From contig CAZCFA010000005.1 in NCBI GenBank assembly GCA_964497825.1, positions 1 through 64,000 on the forward strand: a DNA stretch of 64,000 nucleotides. The letters are read 5' to 3'. Shown in pieces: positions 16,279-24,491 of this stretch (positions are counted from its first letter, which is position 1; each line of letters opens with the position of its first letter). The notes beneath the pieces are model-generated. The model did no database searches, was not told where the DNA came from, and saw only the letters and a program-made list of their open reading frames with translations. The stretch is from RHKX01 sp964497825 (lineage in GTDB: Bacteria; Actinomycetota; Thermoleophilia; Solirubrobacterales; 70-9). The translations under genes and the position numbers were made by a program.

Positions 16279-16518
16279 CTACTCGTCGCGCTCGGGCGCG
16301 GCGGCGGCGAGGCCGTCGTCGCCGTCGTAGCCGGGCTCGCCCGGCAGCGCCACCCGGCCGCCGGGCCGGATCGGGTAGTACTCGTGATCGGTCGGCTCGG
16401 CGATCCGGCTGATCCGCTCGCCGACCCCGAGGACGGCGTCGAGCAGCGGCGCGGCGAGGCCGATCGCCCGCTCGAAGCGGCGCTGCATCGCGATCTGTCC
16501 CGGGGTCAGGGCGGCCAC
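16279..16518 (-). CDS. Small conserved-looking protein, unknown function
   Basis: A 79-residue protein with a GTG start. No domain recognised. It has an amphipathic N-terminal half (QRRFERAIGLAAPLLDAVLGVGERI) and an acidic C-terminus. The reading is supported by a TACACT box at 16526-16531 seven bases before the GTG, the same leaderless arrangement seen for many genes here, and by the absence of a competing frame. Met11 is an alternative start. Confidence 0.55.
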   Translation of the reverse strand: MAALTPGQIAMQRRFERAIGLAAPLLDAVLGVGERISRIAEPTDHEYYPIRPGGRVALPGEPGYDGDDGLAAAAPERDE

Positions 16519-16525
16519 CGATCCG

Positions 16526-16531
16526 AGTGTA
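16526..16531 (-). promoter_or_regulatory. TANNNT -10 box (TACACT), leaderless start
   Basis: Seven bases before the GTG of the 79-residue protein gene. No ribosome site fits between. Confidence 0.5.
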
Positions 16532-16537
16532 GGCGCC

Positions 16538-16987
16538 CTAGCCGCGCTCGTGGAAGAAGAAGTCGGGCAGCGCGCCCTCGATCACGTCGGCGGTCATTCG
16601 CTGCGCGACCTCGAGGTTGCCGGTGCGAACGGCGATGTCGTCGAGGGTGACGATGCCGGCGAGCCGGCCCGCCGCGAGCACCGGCAGCCGCCGGATCCGG
16701 TGGCGGACCATCAGCGCTGCCGCCTCGTCGAGCTCCATCTCCGGCTCGCCGGTGATCAGCGGCGCGCTCGCGCAGGCGCCGATCTGCGTGGCGGCCGGAT
16801 CGCGGCGCTCGGCCAGCACCCGCAGCGCGAGGTCGCGGTCGGTGACGATCCCGGCCGGATCGCCGCCGCCGTCGGTGACGACGACCGAGCCGACGCCGCG
16901 GTCGCGCATGATCCGGGCGACCGCGGCCACCGCCTCGTCCCGGCCGGCGGTGATCACCGCCGGCGTCATCAGCTCACGCAACCGCAT
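16538..16987 (-). CDS. CBS-domain pair protein
   Basis: 149 residues forming two CBS motifs. The first runs MTPAVITAGRDEAVAAVARIM to GIVTDRDLALRVLAE. The second runs EPEMELDEAAALMVRHRIRRLPVL to GIVTLDDIAV. Such stand-alone Bateman modules bind adenine nucleotides and act as energy or redox sensors. I place the start at ATG 16987 rather than further upstream because the MRLRELMTP opening is typical and a TATCGT box lies seven bases before it. The gene is divergent from the reductase gene at 17046. Confidence 0.85.
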   Translation of the reverse strand: MRLRELMTPAVITAGRDEAVAAVARIMRDRGVGSVVVTDGGGDPAGIVTDRDLALRVLAERRDPAATQIGACASAPLITGEPEMELDEAAALMVRHRIRRLPVLAAGRLAGIVTLDDIAVRTGNLEVAQRMTADVIEGALPDFFFHERG

Positions 16988-16994
16988 CAACCCA

Positions 16995-17000
16995 ACGATA
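16995..17000 (-). promoter_or_regulatory. TANNNT -10 box (TATCGT), leaderless start
   Basis: Seven bases before the CBS-protein ATG. No clear -35 is seen. Confidence 0.5.
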
Positions 17001-17032
17001 CGCCCGCCGCGGAGGGGCACGCGGGTCCCGGC

Positions 17033-17038
17033 TAGGCT
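17033..17038 (+). promoter_or_regulatory. TANNNT -10 box (TAGGCT), leaderless start
   Basis: Seven bases before the ATG at 17046. It lies back to back with the box of the divergent CBS gene, so both genes share a compact promoter region of about 60 bases. Confidence 0.5.
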
Positions 17039-17045
17039 CCCTGAA

Positions 17046-18173
17046 ATGAGCGCGGCGGCGGGCAAGCGGGCGACGGCGGGACCGATCGTGGTCTACGGCG
17101 CCAGCGGCTTCACCGGCAGGCTGATCGCGGCCGAGCTCGGCCGCCGCGGCGCCGAGATGACGCTGGCGGGACGCTCCCGCGACCGGCTCCAGGCGCGCCC
17201 GGCGACGCTGGGCGCCGCGCCGGTCGCCGCGGTCGCGCTCGACGACGGCGCAGGCCTGCGATCCCTGCTCGAGCCCGCCGCGGCGGTGATCGCCTGCGCC
17301 GGCCCGTTCACGCTGCACGGGCGGCCGCTGATCGAGGCGGCCGCCGCGACCGGCTGCAACTACCTCGACACGACCGGCGAGCAGCCGTTCATCCGCGACT
17401 CGTTCGAGCTGCACGACGCCGCCGCGGCGGCGTCCGGCGCCGCGCTCGTCAGCGGCATCGGCTTCGACTACGGCCCCGGCGACATGCTCGCGGCGCTGAC
17501 CGCCGCCGGGCTCGAGCCGCTGCGCGAGCTGACGATCGCCTACTCGGTGCGCGGCTTCGAGCCGACCCGCGGCACGGCGCTGTCGGCGCTCGAGATGATC
17601 GGCGGCGGCGACCTCGAGTGGCGCGGCGGCGCCCACCGCGTCGCCCCCCGCAACGTCGGCGCGGGCACGTTCGAGTTCCCCTCGCCGATCGGCTCGCGCC
17701 GCGTCGGCCGCTACCCGTCCGGGGAGCCGATCACGGTCCCGCGCCACGTCGAGGTCGAGACGCTCCGCGCCCTGATCGACCTCGAGGCGCTGATCAGGGC
17801 ACCGCTCGGTCCGCTGGCGGCGCCGGCGCTGACCCTGGGCGGGCTGGCGATGCGAACGCCGCTGCGGGGCGCGCTCGGCGCCCTGATCGCGCGCGGGCCC
17901 GAGGGGCCGGGCGAACGCTCGCGCAAGGCGGCGCGGTTCACGATCGCCTGCGACGTCGCCGCCGCCGACGGCCGCCGCCGGCGCGGCGTCCTCCGCGGCA
18001 GCGACGTCTACGGGACCACGGCCGCGATCGCCGCCGAGGCGGCGCTGCTGCTCGCCGATCCCGGCTACGGCCGCGCCGGGGCGCTGGCGCCCGCGCAGGC
18101 GTTCGACCCCGCCCGATTCCTCGCCACGCTGGAGCCGTTCGGCGTCGCGCTCGACCTCGAGTCGCCGCGATGA
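17046..18173 (+). CDS. Saccharopine dehydrogenase-like NAD(P)-binding reductase
   Basis: 375 residues. An N-terminal Rossmann motif VVYGASGFTGRLIAAEL begins at about residue 14. IACAGPFTLHGRPLIEAA and YLDTTGEQPFI follow, all typical of the saccharopine dehydrogenase/trans-acting enoyl reductase group. True lysine-pathway enzymes differ in the C-terminal half, so a lipid-related or sugar-related reductase role is more likely. The stop overlaps the next ATG by four bases (ATGA), so the two are co-translated. Confidence 0.8.
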   Translation: MSAAAGKRATAGPIVVYGASGFTGRLIAAELGRRGAEMTLAGRSRDRLQARPATLGAAPVAAVALDDGAGLRSLLEPAAAVIACAGPFTLHGRPLIEAAAATGCNYLDTTGEQPFIRDSFELHDAAAAASGAALVSGIGFDYGPGDMLAALTAAGLEPLRELTIAYSVRGFEPTRGTALSALEMIGGGDLEWRGGAHRVAPRNVGAGTFEFPSPIGSRRVGRYPSGEPITVPRHVEVETLRALIDLEALIRAPLGPLAAPALTLGGLAMRTPLRGALGALIARGPEGPGERSRKAARFTIACDVAAADGRRRRGVLRGSDVYGTTAAIAAEAALLLADPGYGRAGALAPAQAFDPARFLATLEPFGVALDLESPR

Positions 18174-18808
18174 GCGACTCCGTGGCCGACGCGATCGACT
18201 ACCCCTGCCCGGCCTGCGGGTCGCCGCTGTACGGATGGGTCGCGGCCCACGACCCGCTGCGGCGCGGCGAGAAGGTCGTGATCGACCGCTGCGAGCGCTG
18301 CCGGCTCGCGGTCACGCGCGCCGCCGCGCCGCCCGACGCCGACGCCGAGCTCGACGCGGTGATCGAGCGCCGCGGCGACGGCACCGTCGTGATCGAGGCC
18401 GCGAACGTCGCCAGCGTCCAAGCCGGGCTCGGCGGCGCCCAGTGGGCGGGGCTCGAGCCCGAGCTGCGGCGGCTGCACCTCAGCCCCGACTCGGTCCGCA
18501 GGCTGCTGGCCCGGCGCGGGGTCGAGGTCGTCGACGTCGGCACCCCCTACCGGCGCGCGAGCTTCGGGCTGATGCGGCAGACGCTGATCAACGCGTTCAC
18601 GCTGCGCGACAACCTGCTCCGCAACGCGCGCGCCGGGCGGCTTGAGGCGCCGACCTCGATCCGGGGCCGGTTGCTGTTCGGGCTCGACTACCTCGTCTCG
18701 GTGCTGATCTGGGTGCCGTGCGCGCTCGTCGCCTACCCGCTCGAGCGCGGCGCCGCGAAGCTCGGCCGCGGCGGCACGTTGCGGGCCGAGGGCACCGGCA
18801 CGGGCTGA
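18170..18808 (+). CDS. Zinc-ribbon protein with C-terminal membrane segment, unknown function
   Basis: 212 residues. The N-terminus has two CxxC pairs (CPACG; CERC, about residues 13-45) that should form a zinc ribbon. The middle resembles the tail of a methyltransferase-type protein (LHLSPDSVRRLLARRGVEVVDV, in short blocks). A hydrophobic segment near LVSVLIWVPCALVAYPL lies close to the C-terminus. No SAM-binding motif is visible. It is translationally coupled to the upstream reductase, suggesting a shared task. Confidence 0.7.
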   Translation: MSDSVADAIDYPCPACGSPLYGWVAAHDPLRRGEKVVIDRCERCRLAVTRAAAPPDADAELDAVIERRGDGTVVIEAANVASVQAGLGGAQWAGLEPELRRLHLSPDSVRRLLARRGVEVVDVGTPYRRASFGLMRQTLINAFTLRDNLLRNARAGRLEAPTSIRGRLLFGLDYLVSVLIWVPCALVAYPLERGAAKLGRGGTLRAEGTGTG

Positions 18809-18849
18809 GCGCCGAGCCGAGCGCCGCCAGCGCGTATCCTCGGAGGGCG

Positions 18850-19116
18850 ATGGAAGGCGGCTTCGGAATGTTCGGCGACCCCGACGACTTGCAGGCGCGG
18901 CTCGGCGAGCTCGCCGAGTCGATGCAGGGCGCGCAGAAGGTCGCCTGGGCCGACAACGCGATCCAGCTCGCGGTCTCGATGACGGTGGCGGCGATCAGCC
19001 AGATCGAGCTCGAGGGTAGCCCCGACGAGCAGGCGCACCAGGTCCGCGACGCGATCCGGATGATCTTCCCGGAGGCGGTGACGCTGGTCAGCGAGGCCCG
19101 CCAGGGCCTCTCCTGA
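18850..19116 (+). CDS. Small helical protein, unknown function
   Basis: 88 residues, predicted mostly helical, with GDPDDLQARLGELAESMQGA near the N-terminus. No family recognised. The start is supported by GGAGGG seven to two bases before ATG and a TATCCT -10 box at 18835-18840. Convergent with the FKBP gene, 15 bases away. Confidence 0.65.
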   Translation: MEGGFGMFGDPDDLQARLGELAESMQGAQKVAWADNAIQLAVSMTVAAISQIELEGSPDEQAHQVRDAIRMIFPEAVTLVSEARQGLS

Positions 19117-19131
19117 GCGGCCCGGCGACCG

Positions 19132-19515
19132 TCAGCGGACGCCGATCAGGTCGACGACGAAGACCAGCGTCTCGTCGGGACCGATCACGCCGCCGGCGCC
19201 GCGCTTGCCGTAGGCCATCATCGGCGGGATCGTGATCCGGCGGCGGCCGCCGGGCTTCATCCCGGCGACGCCGCGGTCCCAGCCCTCGATCACCTGGCCC
19301 TTGCCGAGCGCGAACTTGAAGGTGTCGCCGCGGTCCCAGGAGGAGTCGAACTGCTCGCCGGTCGACCAGGCGTGGCCGACGTAGTGGACCTCGACGACGT
19401 GGCCGGCGGCGGCCTTCATGCCGTCGCCGATCGCGATGTCCTCGATCTCGAGCCGGTACGACGGCGTCTCGCCGACCGGCACCTCGACCGTTGGCTTCTG
19501 CGACCGCGCTTCCAT
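19132..19515 (-). CDS. FKBP-type peptidyl-prolyl cis-trans isomerase
   Basis: 127 residues covering one FKBP domain: VEVHYVGHAW, FDSSWDRGDTFKFALG, VIEGWDRGVAGMKPGGRR, and YGKRGAGGVIGPDETLVF. It catalyses proline isomerisation during protein folding. No signal peptide is seen, so it is cytosolic. A TACCTT box at 19524-19529 lies eight bases before the ATG. Confidence 0.92.
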   Translation of the reverse strand: MEARSQKPTVEVPVGETPSYRLEIEDIAIGDGMKAAAGHVVEVHYVGHAWSTGEQFDSSWDRGDTFKFALGKGQVIEGWDRGVAGMKPGGRRRITIPPMMAYGKRGAGGVIGPDETLVFVVDLIGVR

Positions 19516-19523
19516 CCCGGTGC

Positions 19524-19529
19524 AAGGTA
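19524..19529 (-). promoter_or_regulatory. TANNNT -10 box (TACCTT), leaderless start
   Basis: Eight bases before the FKBP ATG, with no purine-rich ribosome site between. Confidence 0.45.
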
Positions 19530-19570
19530 CCCGCTCGCGATCGCAGGCGGGGATCGGCCGATCCGGTGGC

Positions 19571-20692
19571 TCAGCCGACCAGGCCGGCGCGCCTGAGGCC
19601 CTCGAGCGCCTCGTCCCCCCGCTCCTCGATCCGCTGCTCGACGACCCACTCGAGCAGCTCGCCGAGCCCGGCGCCGAGCTCGACCGCCGCCTCGAAGCCG
19701 AGCAGCTCGCGGGCCAGGGCCGGGTCGGCGATGCAGTGGCGGATGTCGCCGGCCCGGAACTCGCCGGTGATCTCCGGCTCGAGCCCCGGAGCGAGCCGCT
19801 CGCAGAGCATCCGCGCGAGCTCGGCGATCCGGATCCGCCGGCCGGTGGCGACGTTGATCGCGTGGCCCGGCGCCCCGGGCGCGTCGATCGCCGCCAGCGT
19901 CGCGGCGACGACGTCGGAGACGTGGACGAGGTCGCGGATCTGGCCCCCGTCCTCGAACACGCGCGGCGCCCGGCCGGCGAGCAGCCGGGCGGAGAAGATC
20001 GCCGCGACGCCCGTGTAGGGGTTGGCGAGCGCCTGCCGCGGCCCGTAGATGTTGAGGTAGCGCAGCGCCACGGCCTCGAACCCGTAGGCTTCGCCGAGCA
20101 CCAGCGCGAGCTCCTCGGTGTCGCGCTTGGAGATCCCGTAGACGCTGACCGGCCGCAGCGCCGCGGTCCGCTCGCACACCGCCTCCGGCGTCGCCTCGCG
20201 GCCGCAGCGCGGGCAGGCCGGCTCCCAGCGGCGCTCGCGCAGCTGCGCGGCGGGCCGCAGGCCGGGCGTGAAGATCCCGTGCTCGGCGCAGCGGTAGGAG
20301 CCCTCGCCGTAGACCACCATCGAGGAGGCGACGACGACGCGGCGGATCGTGTCGCGGCGGGCGATCACCGCCTCGAGCAGGGTCGCGGTGCCGCCCGCGT
20401 TGCAATCGATCGCCTTGCGCGCGTTGACCATCGACTCGCCGTTGCCGACGATCCCGCCCAGGTGGAGGACGCGGTCGACGCCCTCGAGCGCGGCGCCGAC
20501 GTCGTCGGCGGAGCGCAGATCGCCGATCACGAGCTCGGCCTCCGCCGCGAGGTGCGCGGGCGGCTCGCCGCCGGGATGGGCGAGCGGATCGAGGTTGTCG
20601 AGGACGCGGACCGCCTCGCCGCGCCCGAGCAGCGCGTCGACGAGGTGCGAGCCGACGAACCCGGCGCCGCCGGTGACGAGGACGCGGCTCAC
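19571..20692 (-). CDS. NAD-dependent sugar-nucleotide epimerase with zinc-ribbon insert (dTDP-L-rhamnose 4-epimerase-like)
   Basis: 373 residues of the extended SDR family. NAD motif GGAGFVG is at 8-14, with catalytic Tyr185-x3-Lys189 in SVYGISK. Between residues 135 and 173 is a cysteine-bearing insert (Cys135, and CPRCGREATPEAVC at 160-173) characteristic of a subgroup that includes dTDP-L-rhamnose 4-epimerases. The GTG start at 20692 overlaps the stop of the upstream membrane glycosyltransferase (GTGA). Role: supply of an activated deoxysugar for surface glycans; the exact product is inferred from the insert only. Confidence 0.8.
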   Translation of the reverse strand: MSRVLVTGGAGFVGSHLVDALLGRGEAVRVLDNLDPLAHPGGEPPAHLAAEAELVIGDLRSADDVGAALEGVDRVLHLGGIVGNGESMVNARKAIDCNAGGTATLLEAVIARRDTIRRVVVASSMVVYGEGSYRCAEHGIFTPGLRPAAQLRERRWEPACPRCGREATPEAVCERTAALRPVSVYGISKRDTEELALVLGEAYGFEAVALRYLNIYGPRQALANPYTGVAAIFSARLLAGRAPRVFEDGGQIRDLVHVSDVVAATLAAIDAPGAPGHAINVATGRRIRIAELARMLCERLAPGLEPEITGEFRAGDIRHCIADPALARELLGFEAAVELGAGLGELLEWVVEQRIEERGDEALEGLRRAGLVG

Positions 20693-22008
20693 CAGATCGT
20701 GAACAGCAGCAGGGACGAGGCCAGCGCCTGGGCGGCGAGCAGGACGAGCAGCAGCGGCATCCGCCGCAGCGGCACGAGGCTCGCGGCGGCGACGGCCGCC
20801 GGCGGCCCCATGAACAGCCAGATCCGCTCGGTCTCGGCCTTGGTCAGCCCGATCACTACCGCGACCGCGACGATCGCCGCGAGCCCGACCGCGGCGGCGT
20901 CGCCGGTGCCGAGCGCGCGGGCGGCGAACCACGCGGTCGGCAGGCCGAGCGCGACCGCGAACGCGACCGGCGAGCCGAGCAGCCAGTAGAGGTAGGGGCG
21001 GGCGTTGGAGATGCCGAGATCGTAGGCCTCGCCCGCCGCCCGGACCGCCCCGACCGGGTCGAAGCCGGTCGCCGCGTAGAGGGCCGCGTAAGCGACGAGC
21101 AAGACGACCGCGATCAGCAGCCCGACCGCGAGCGCCGAGCGCAGCCCCTCCCTGATCGCGATCACGACGGCGGCGAACGCGCCGAGCGCGAGCAGCGCCC
21201 AGGAGAAGAACGACGCGGCCGCGAGCGCGACGGCGCCGAGCGCCCGGCGCGCGGGCCCGGCGCCGAGCAGCAGGCAGGCGGCCGCGGTCCCGAACGTCGC
21301 GAACATCACGTCGGTCGAGGCGACGCCGTAGAGCAGCGCCGACGGCGACAGCGCTAGCAGCAGCGCCGCCGCGCGGGCGCGCGCCGGCTCCAGCCCCAGC
21401 GCCCGGCCGAGCGTGTGGGTGAGCGGCGCCGCCAGCGCGCCGATGCCGATCACCAGCGCCGCCATGCCGCCGGCGGAGCGGATGCCGAGCGCGTCGAGCA
21501 GGAGCAGCGTTCCCGGCGGATGCGCGGAGGGGTGGATCGGCAGCGTCGGCGACAGCTCCGCGAAGCGGTCGAGGAAGGCGCCGGCACCGAGCGAATCGAG
21601 CGCCGGCAGGGCGGGCAGGTACTCGTTCGCCGCCTCGGGATCGGCGCCGAAGACGGCGTAGAGGCCGTCGCCGCCGTCGCGGGCGGCGGCGAGCGCGAGC
21701 CGCGCCAGCAGCGTGACGGCGAGGACGCCGGCGAGGAACGCGCCGGCGCCGACGTCGGCGCGGGCGAGCGCGATCGCGCCCGCGACCGCGCCCGCGAACA
21801 GCGGGATCGCGACGAGCCCGGCCGGGTCGACCGCCGGCATCCAGTGCACGAAGAACGGCGGCAGCGGCACGCCGAGGTCGACCCCGGCCGCCTTCGCGAC
21901 GAGGCCGTAGGCGACGGTGAGCAGGCCGACCGCGGTCAGCGCGAGCGCGGTGCCGGTCCCGGGGAGCGCGCGCCGGGAGCGGCTCGGTGCGACGGCGTAC
22001 GCCTCCAC
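20689..22008 (-). CDS. Polytopic GT-C-like glycosyltransferase (putative)
   Basis: 439 residues with ten or more hydrophobic segments. Acidic and His/Pro-containing loops between early segments (FGADPEAANEYLP; HPSAHPPGTLLLLDAL) fit lipid-linked sugar-dependent transferases of the GT39/DUF2029 type. I start it at GTG 22008. The longer frame to 22194 has a low-complexity Ser/Arg/Thr N-terminus that overlaps the divergent gene. It is coupled to the epimerase gene, so the pair may make and attach a surface sugar. No classical motif fixes the donor. Confidence 0.7.
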   Translation of the reverse strand: MEAYAVAPSRSRRALPGTGTALALTAVGLLTVAYGLVAKAAGVDLGVPLPPFFVHWMPAVDPAGLVAIPLFAGAVAGAIALARADVGAGAFLAGVLAVTLLARLALAAARDGGDGLYAVFGADPEAANEYLPALPALDSLGAGAFLDRFAELSPTLPIHPSAHPPGTLLLLDALGIRSAGGMAALVIGIGALAAPLTHTLGRALGLEPARARAAALLLALSPSALLYGVASTDVMFATFGTAAACLLLGAGPARRALGAVALAAASFFSWALLALGAFAAVVIAIREGLRSALAVGLLIAVVLLVAYAALYAATGFDPVGAVRAAGEAYDLGISNARPYLYWLLGSPVAFAVALGLPTAWFAARALGTGDAAAVGLAAIVAVAVVIGLTKAETERIWLFMGPPAAVAAASLVPLRRMPLLLVLLAAQALASSLLLFTIW

Positions 22009-22067
22009 CCGATCAGCTAAGCACAAGCGCGGCCCGCGGCCCGCGCGCGGCCGCCGCAGCGAGCGCA

Positions 22068-22073
22068 TACGCT
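22068..22073 (+). promoter_or_regulatory. TANNNT -10 box (TACGCT), leaderless start
   Basis: Eight bases before the GTG at 22082 that begins the five-gene rightward operon. Confidence 0.45.
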
Positions 22074-22081
22074 GCGCCGGC

Positions 22082-22774
22082 GTGGAGCGCGCCCGCGGCA
22101 TCGACGTGGTCCTCCCCGTCCTCGACGAGGTGGAGGCGATCCCGGACGTGCTCGCCGCCGTCCCCGAGGGCTTTCGCGCGATCGTCGTCGACAACGGCTC
22201 CAGCGACGGCTCCGGCGACGTCGCGCGCGAGCTCGGCGCCGAGGTCGTCTCCGAGCCCGTCGCCGGGTTCGGGTCCGCCTGCTACGCCGGCCTGCGCGCC
22301 GCCCGCTCCGACGTCGTCTGCTTCATGGACTGCGACGGCTCGCTCGACGCCGCCGAGCTGCCTTCGGTCGCGGCGCCCGTGGCCGCCGGCGGCGCCGACC
22401 TCGTGCTCGGTAGCCGCCGCGCCGAGCCCGGCGCCTGGCCGGCTCACGCCCGGATCGCCAACCGGGCGCTGGCGCTGATCGTCCGCCGCCGCGCCGGCCG
22501 GCTCAGCGACATCGGCCCGATGCGGGCGGCGCGGCGGCGACCGCTGCTCGAGCTCGGGCTTCGCGACCGCCGCTTCGGATGGCCGCTGGAGATGATCCTG
22601 CGCGCCGCCGACGCGGGCTGGCGGATCGAGGAGGTCGCGGTCAGCTACCGGCCCCGGGCCGGCGGCCGCTCGAAGGTGACCGGGACGGCGCGCGGGACGC
22701 TGCTCGCGGTCGCCGACATGTCGCGGGCGCTGCGCTGGACCGAATCGGCGCCGCGCGGGTCGGAACCACCGTGA
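22082..22774 (+). CDS. Family 2 glycosyltransferase
   Basis: 230 residues of the GT-A fold. VVLPVLDEVEAIPDVLAAVP starts the nucleotide-binding domain. VVDNGSSDGSGDVAREL and FMDCDGSLDAAELP carry the acidic metal/nucleotide motifs, and GSRRAEPGAW follows. It resembles dolichyl-phosphate-glucose/mannose synthase-like transferases but lacks C-terminal membrane segments. The GTG at 22082 is preceded by a TACGCT box. It is the first gene of an operon with four-base overlaps throughout. Confidence 0.85.
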   Translation: MERARGIDVVLPVLDEVEAIPDVLAAVPEGFRAIVVDNGSSDGSGDVARELGAEVVSEPVAGFGSACYAGLRAARSDVVCFMDCDGSLDAAELPSVAAPVAAGGADLVLGSRRAEPGAWPAHARIANRALALIVRRRAGRLSDIGPMRAARRRPLLELGLRDRRFGWPLEMILRAADAGWRIEEVAVSYRPRAGGRSKVTGTARGTLLAVADMSRALRWTESAPRGSEPP

Positions 22775-23421
22775 GCGCCGGCTTCTCCCTGATCGTGATC
22801 GCCAAGGCGCCCGTCGCGGGCCGGGCGAAGACCCGGCTGATCCCCGACCTCGGCCCCGAGGGCGCCGCCGCGATCGCCGAGGCGTGCCTGAGCGACACGC
22901 TCGAGGCCGTCGCCGCGACGCCGGCCCGGCGCCGGGTGCTCGTACTCGACGGCGAGCCCGGCGCCTGGCTTCCGGAGGCGGGCCTCGAGGTCCTGCCGCA
23001 GCGCTCCGGCGGCCTCGACCGGCGCCTCGCCGGCGCCTTCGCCGACGCCGCCGCGGCGCCGGCGCTGCTGGTCGGGATGGACACCCCGCAGCTGACCCCG
23101 GAGCTGCTGGGCACATGCGGCGACCGGCTCGCGGCCGCCGGCGCCGACGCCGTCATCGGCGGCGCGCCCGACGGCGGCTACTGGGCGATCGGCCTGCGCG
23201 AGCAACCGCCGCCGCGCGCATTCGAGGGCGTGCCGATGAGCGCCGCCGACACCGGCGCGCAGCAGCGGCGGCGCCTGCGCGAGCTCGGCCTGCGCTACGA
23301 GGAGCTGCCCGAGCTGCGCGACGTCGACACGATCGATTCGCTGCTCGCCGTCGCCTCCGCGGCCCCCTGGACCCGCTGCGCCGCCGCCCTGGCCCGGCTC
23401 GACCGGGGGGCGCTCCGATGA
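22771..23421 (+). CDS. TIGR04282/DUF2064-type glycosyltransferase-like protein (CofC-like fold)
   Basis: 216 residues. LIVIAKAPVAGRAKTRLIP is the family N-terminus, LLVGMDTPQLTPELL and GGAPDGGYWAIGLRE are its core motifs. The fold resembles nucleotidyltransferases such as CofC/MobA. The GTG start overlaps the preceding stop (GTGA). In many actinobacteria this gene neighbours a family 2 glycosyltransferase and a molybdenum enzyme, as here. The substrate is unknown. Confidence 0.8.
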   Translation: MSAGFSLIVIAKAPVAGRAKTRLIPDLGPEGAAAIAEACLSDTLEAVAATPARRRVLVLDGEPGAWLPEAGLEVLPQRSGGLDRRLAGAFADAAAAPALLVGMDTPQLTPELLGTCGDRLAAAGADAVIGGAPDGGYWAIGLREQPPPRAFEGVPMSAADTGAQQRRRLRELGLRYEELPELRDVDTIDSLLAVASAAPWTRCAAALARLDRGALR

Positions 23422-24491
23422 GCCGGCGGCGGCGGTTCGGCGGGCTCGGCGCGACCGCGTCGGCCGTCGTCGTCGCGCTGGCTTCGCCGGCGCTCGCCGG
23501 CTGCGGCTCCGCCGACGGCAACCCGCCGCCGGCCGAGCCCGCCCCCTCGCCGCGCCCGGTCGATCCTCCGGCGGGCGCGGTGCTCCGGCTCGAGGGCGAG
23601 GCGGAGGGGGTCGCCGTCGACTCGATCGACGGGGTCGCGGCGGTGGCCTACCGCGACCCCGACCGGGTCGAGCTGATCGACGCCGGCCGCCTGCGGCCGC
23701 TGGCCCGGCTGCCGACCGGCGGTCCCTCCCGGCACCTCGCGATCGGCCGCGACCCCAGGACCCTGCTCGTTCCCGTCGAGTACGAGGACCGGCTGCTCGT
23801 CGCGGACCTGCGGCCGCTCGCCTGCGCGCCCGGCTGCCGGCCGCGGCTCGGGCCCGGCCGGTCGATCGCCACCGGCGACTTCCCCCACGACGCGGCGCAG
23901 GCCGCGAACGGGACGATCTTCGTCGGCGACGAGGGCGCCGATGCCGTGACCGTGATCCGCGGCGGCCGCGTCGGTGCCACGCTCGAGGTGCCCGAGCAGC
24001 CCGGCGGCGTGGCGGTCGCCGGCGGCGTCCTCGCCGTGGTCTCGGTCGCCGCCCGCGAGATCTCGTTCTTCGACGCCGCCTCGCTCGAGCCGCTCGCCAC
24101 GCTCGGCGCCGGCGCCGGCCCGAGCCACGTCGTCGCCGGCGCCGACGGCCGCTTCTACGTCGCCGACACCGGCGGCGACGCGATCCTCGTCTACGACGCC
24201 GCGCCCGCCGGCGGCGGCGAGCCGCGGCTGGTCGACCGCACCAACGTCCCGGCGAGCCCCTACGGGCTCGCCATCGACCGCCGCCGCGGCCTGCTCTATG
24301 TGACCCAAACGGCGCGCAATCGCGTAGTCCAACTCGAGCTCACCAACCTGGCACCCCGAATGACCGCTAGCTTCCCAACCGTGCGAGGGCCCAACAGCGT
24401 TGGGGTCGACGAGCGCGACGGCCGCGTCGTCGTCGCCGGCCGCGACGGCGGGACGGTGCAGGCCTTCGATCCGGCGAGGGCGGGACGATGA
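23418..24491 (+). CDS. Beta-propeller (YVTN/NHL-like) lipoprotein
   Basis: 357 residues. A signal peptide with a lipobox ending LAGC (about residue 29) is followed by a Pro-rich linker. Then come about six repeats of roughly 45 residues, of the type VAVDSIDGVAAVAYRDPDRVELID, FYVADTGGDAILVYD and LLYVTQTARNRVVQLEL. Such surface propellers bind ligands or partner proteins. The ATG overlaps the preceding stop by four bases and its own stop overlaps the next ATG. It may present substrate to, or scaffold, the membrane molybdenum enzyme encoded next. Confidence 0.8.
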   Translation: MSRRRRFGGLGATASAVVVALASPALAGCGSADGNPPPAEPAPSPRPVDPPAGAVLRLEGEAEGVAVDSIDGVAAVAYRDPDRVELIDAGRLRPLARLPTGGPSRHLAIGRDPRTLLVPVEYEDRLLVADLRPLACAPGCRPRLGPGRSIATGDFPHDAAQAANGTIFVGDEGADAVTVIRGGRVGATLEVPEQPGGVAVAGGVLAVVSVAAREISFFDAASLEPLATLGAGAGPSHVVAGADGRFYVADTGGDAILVYDAAPAGGGEPRLVDRTNVPASPYGLAIDRRRGLLYVTQTARNRVVQLELTNLAPRMTASFPTVRGPNSVGVDERDGRVVVAGRDGGTVQAFDPARAGR

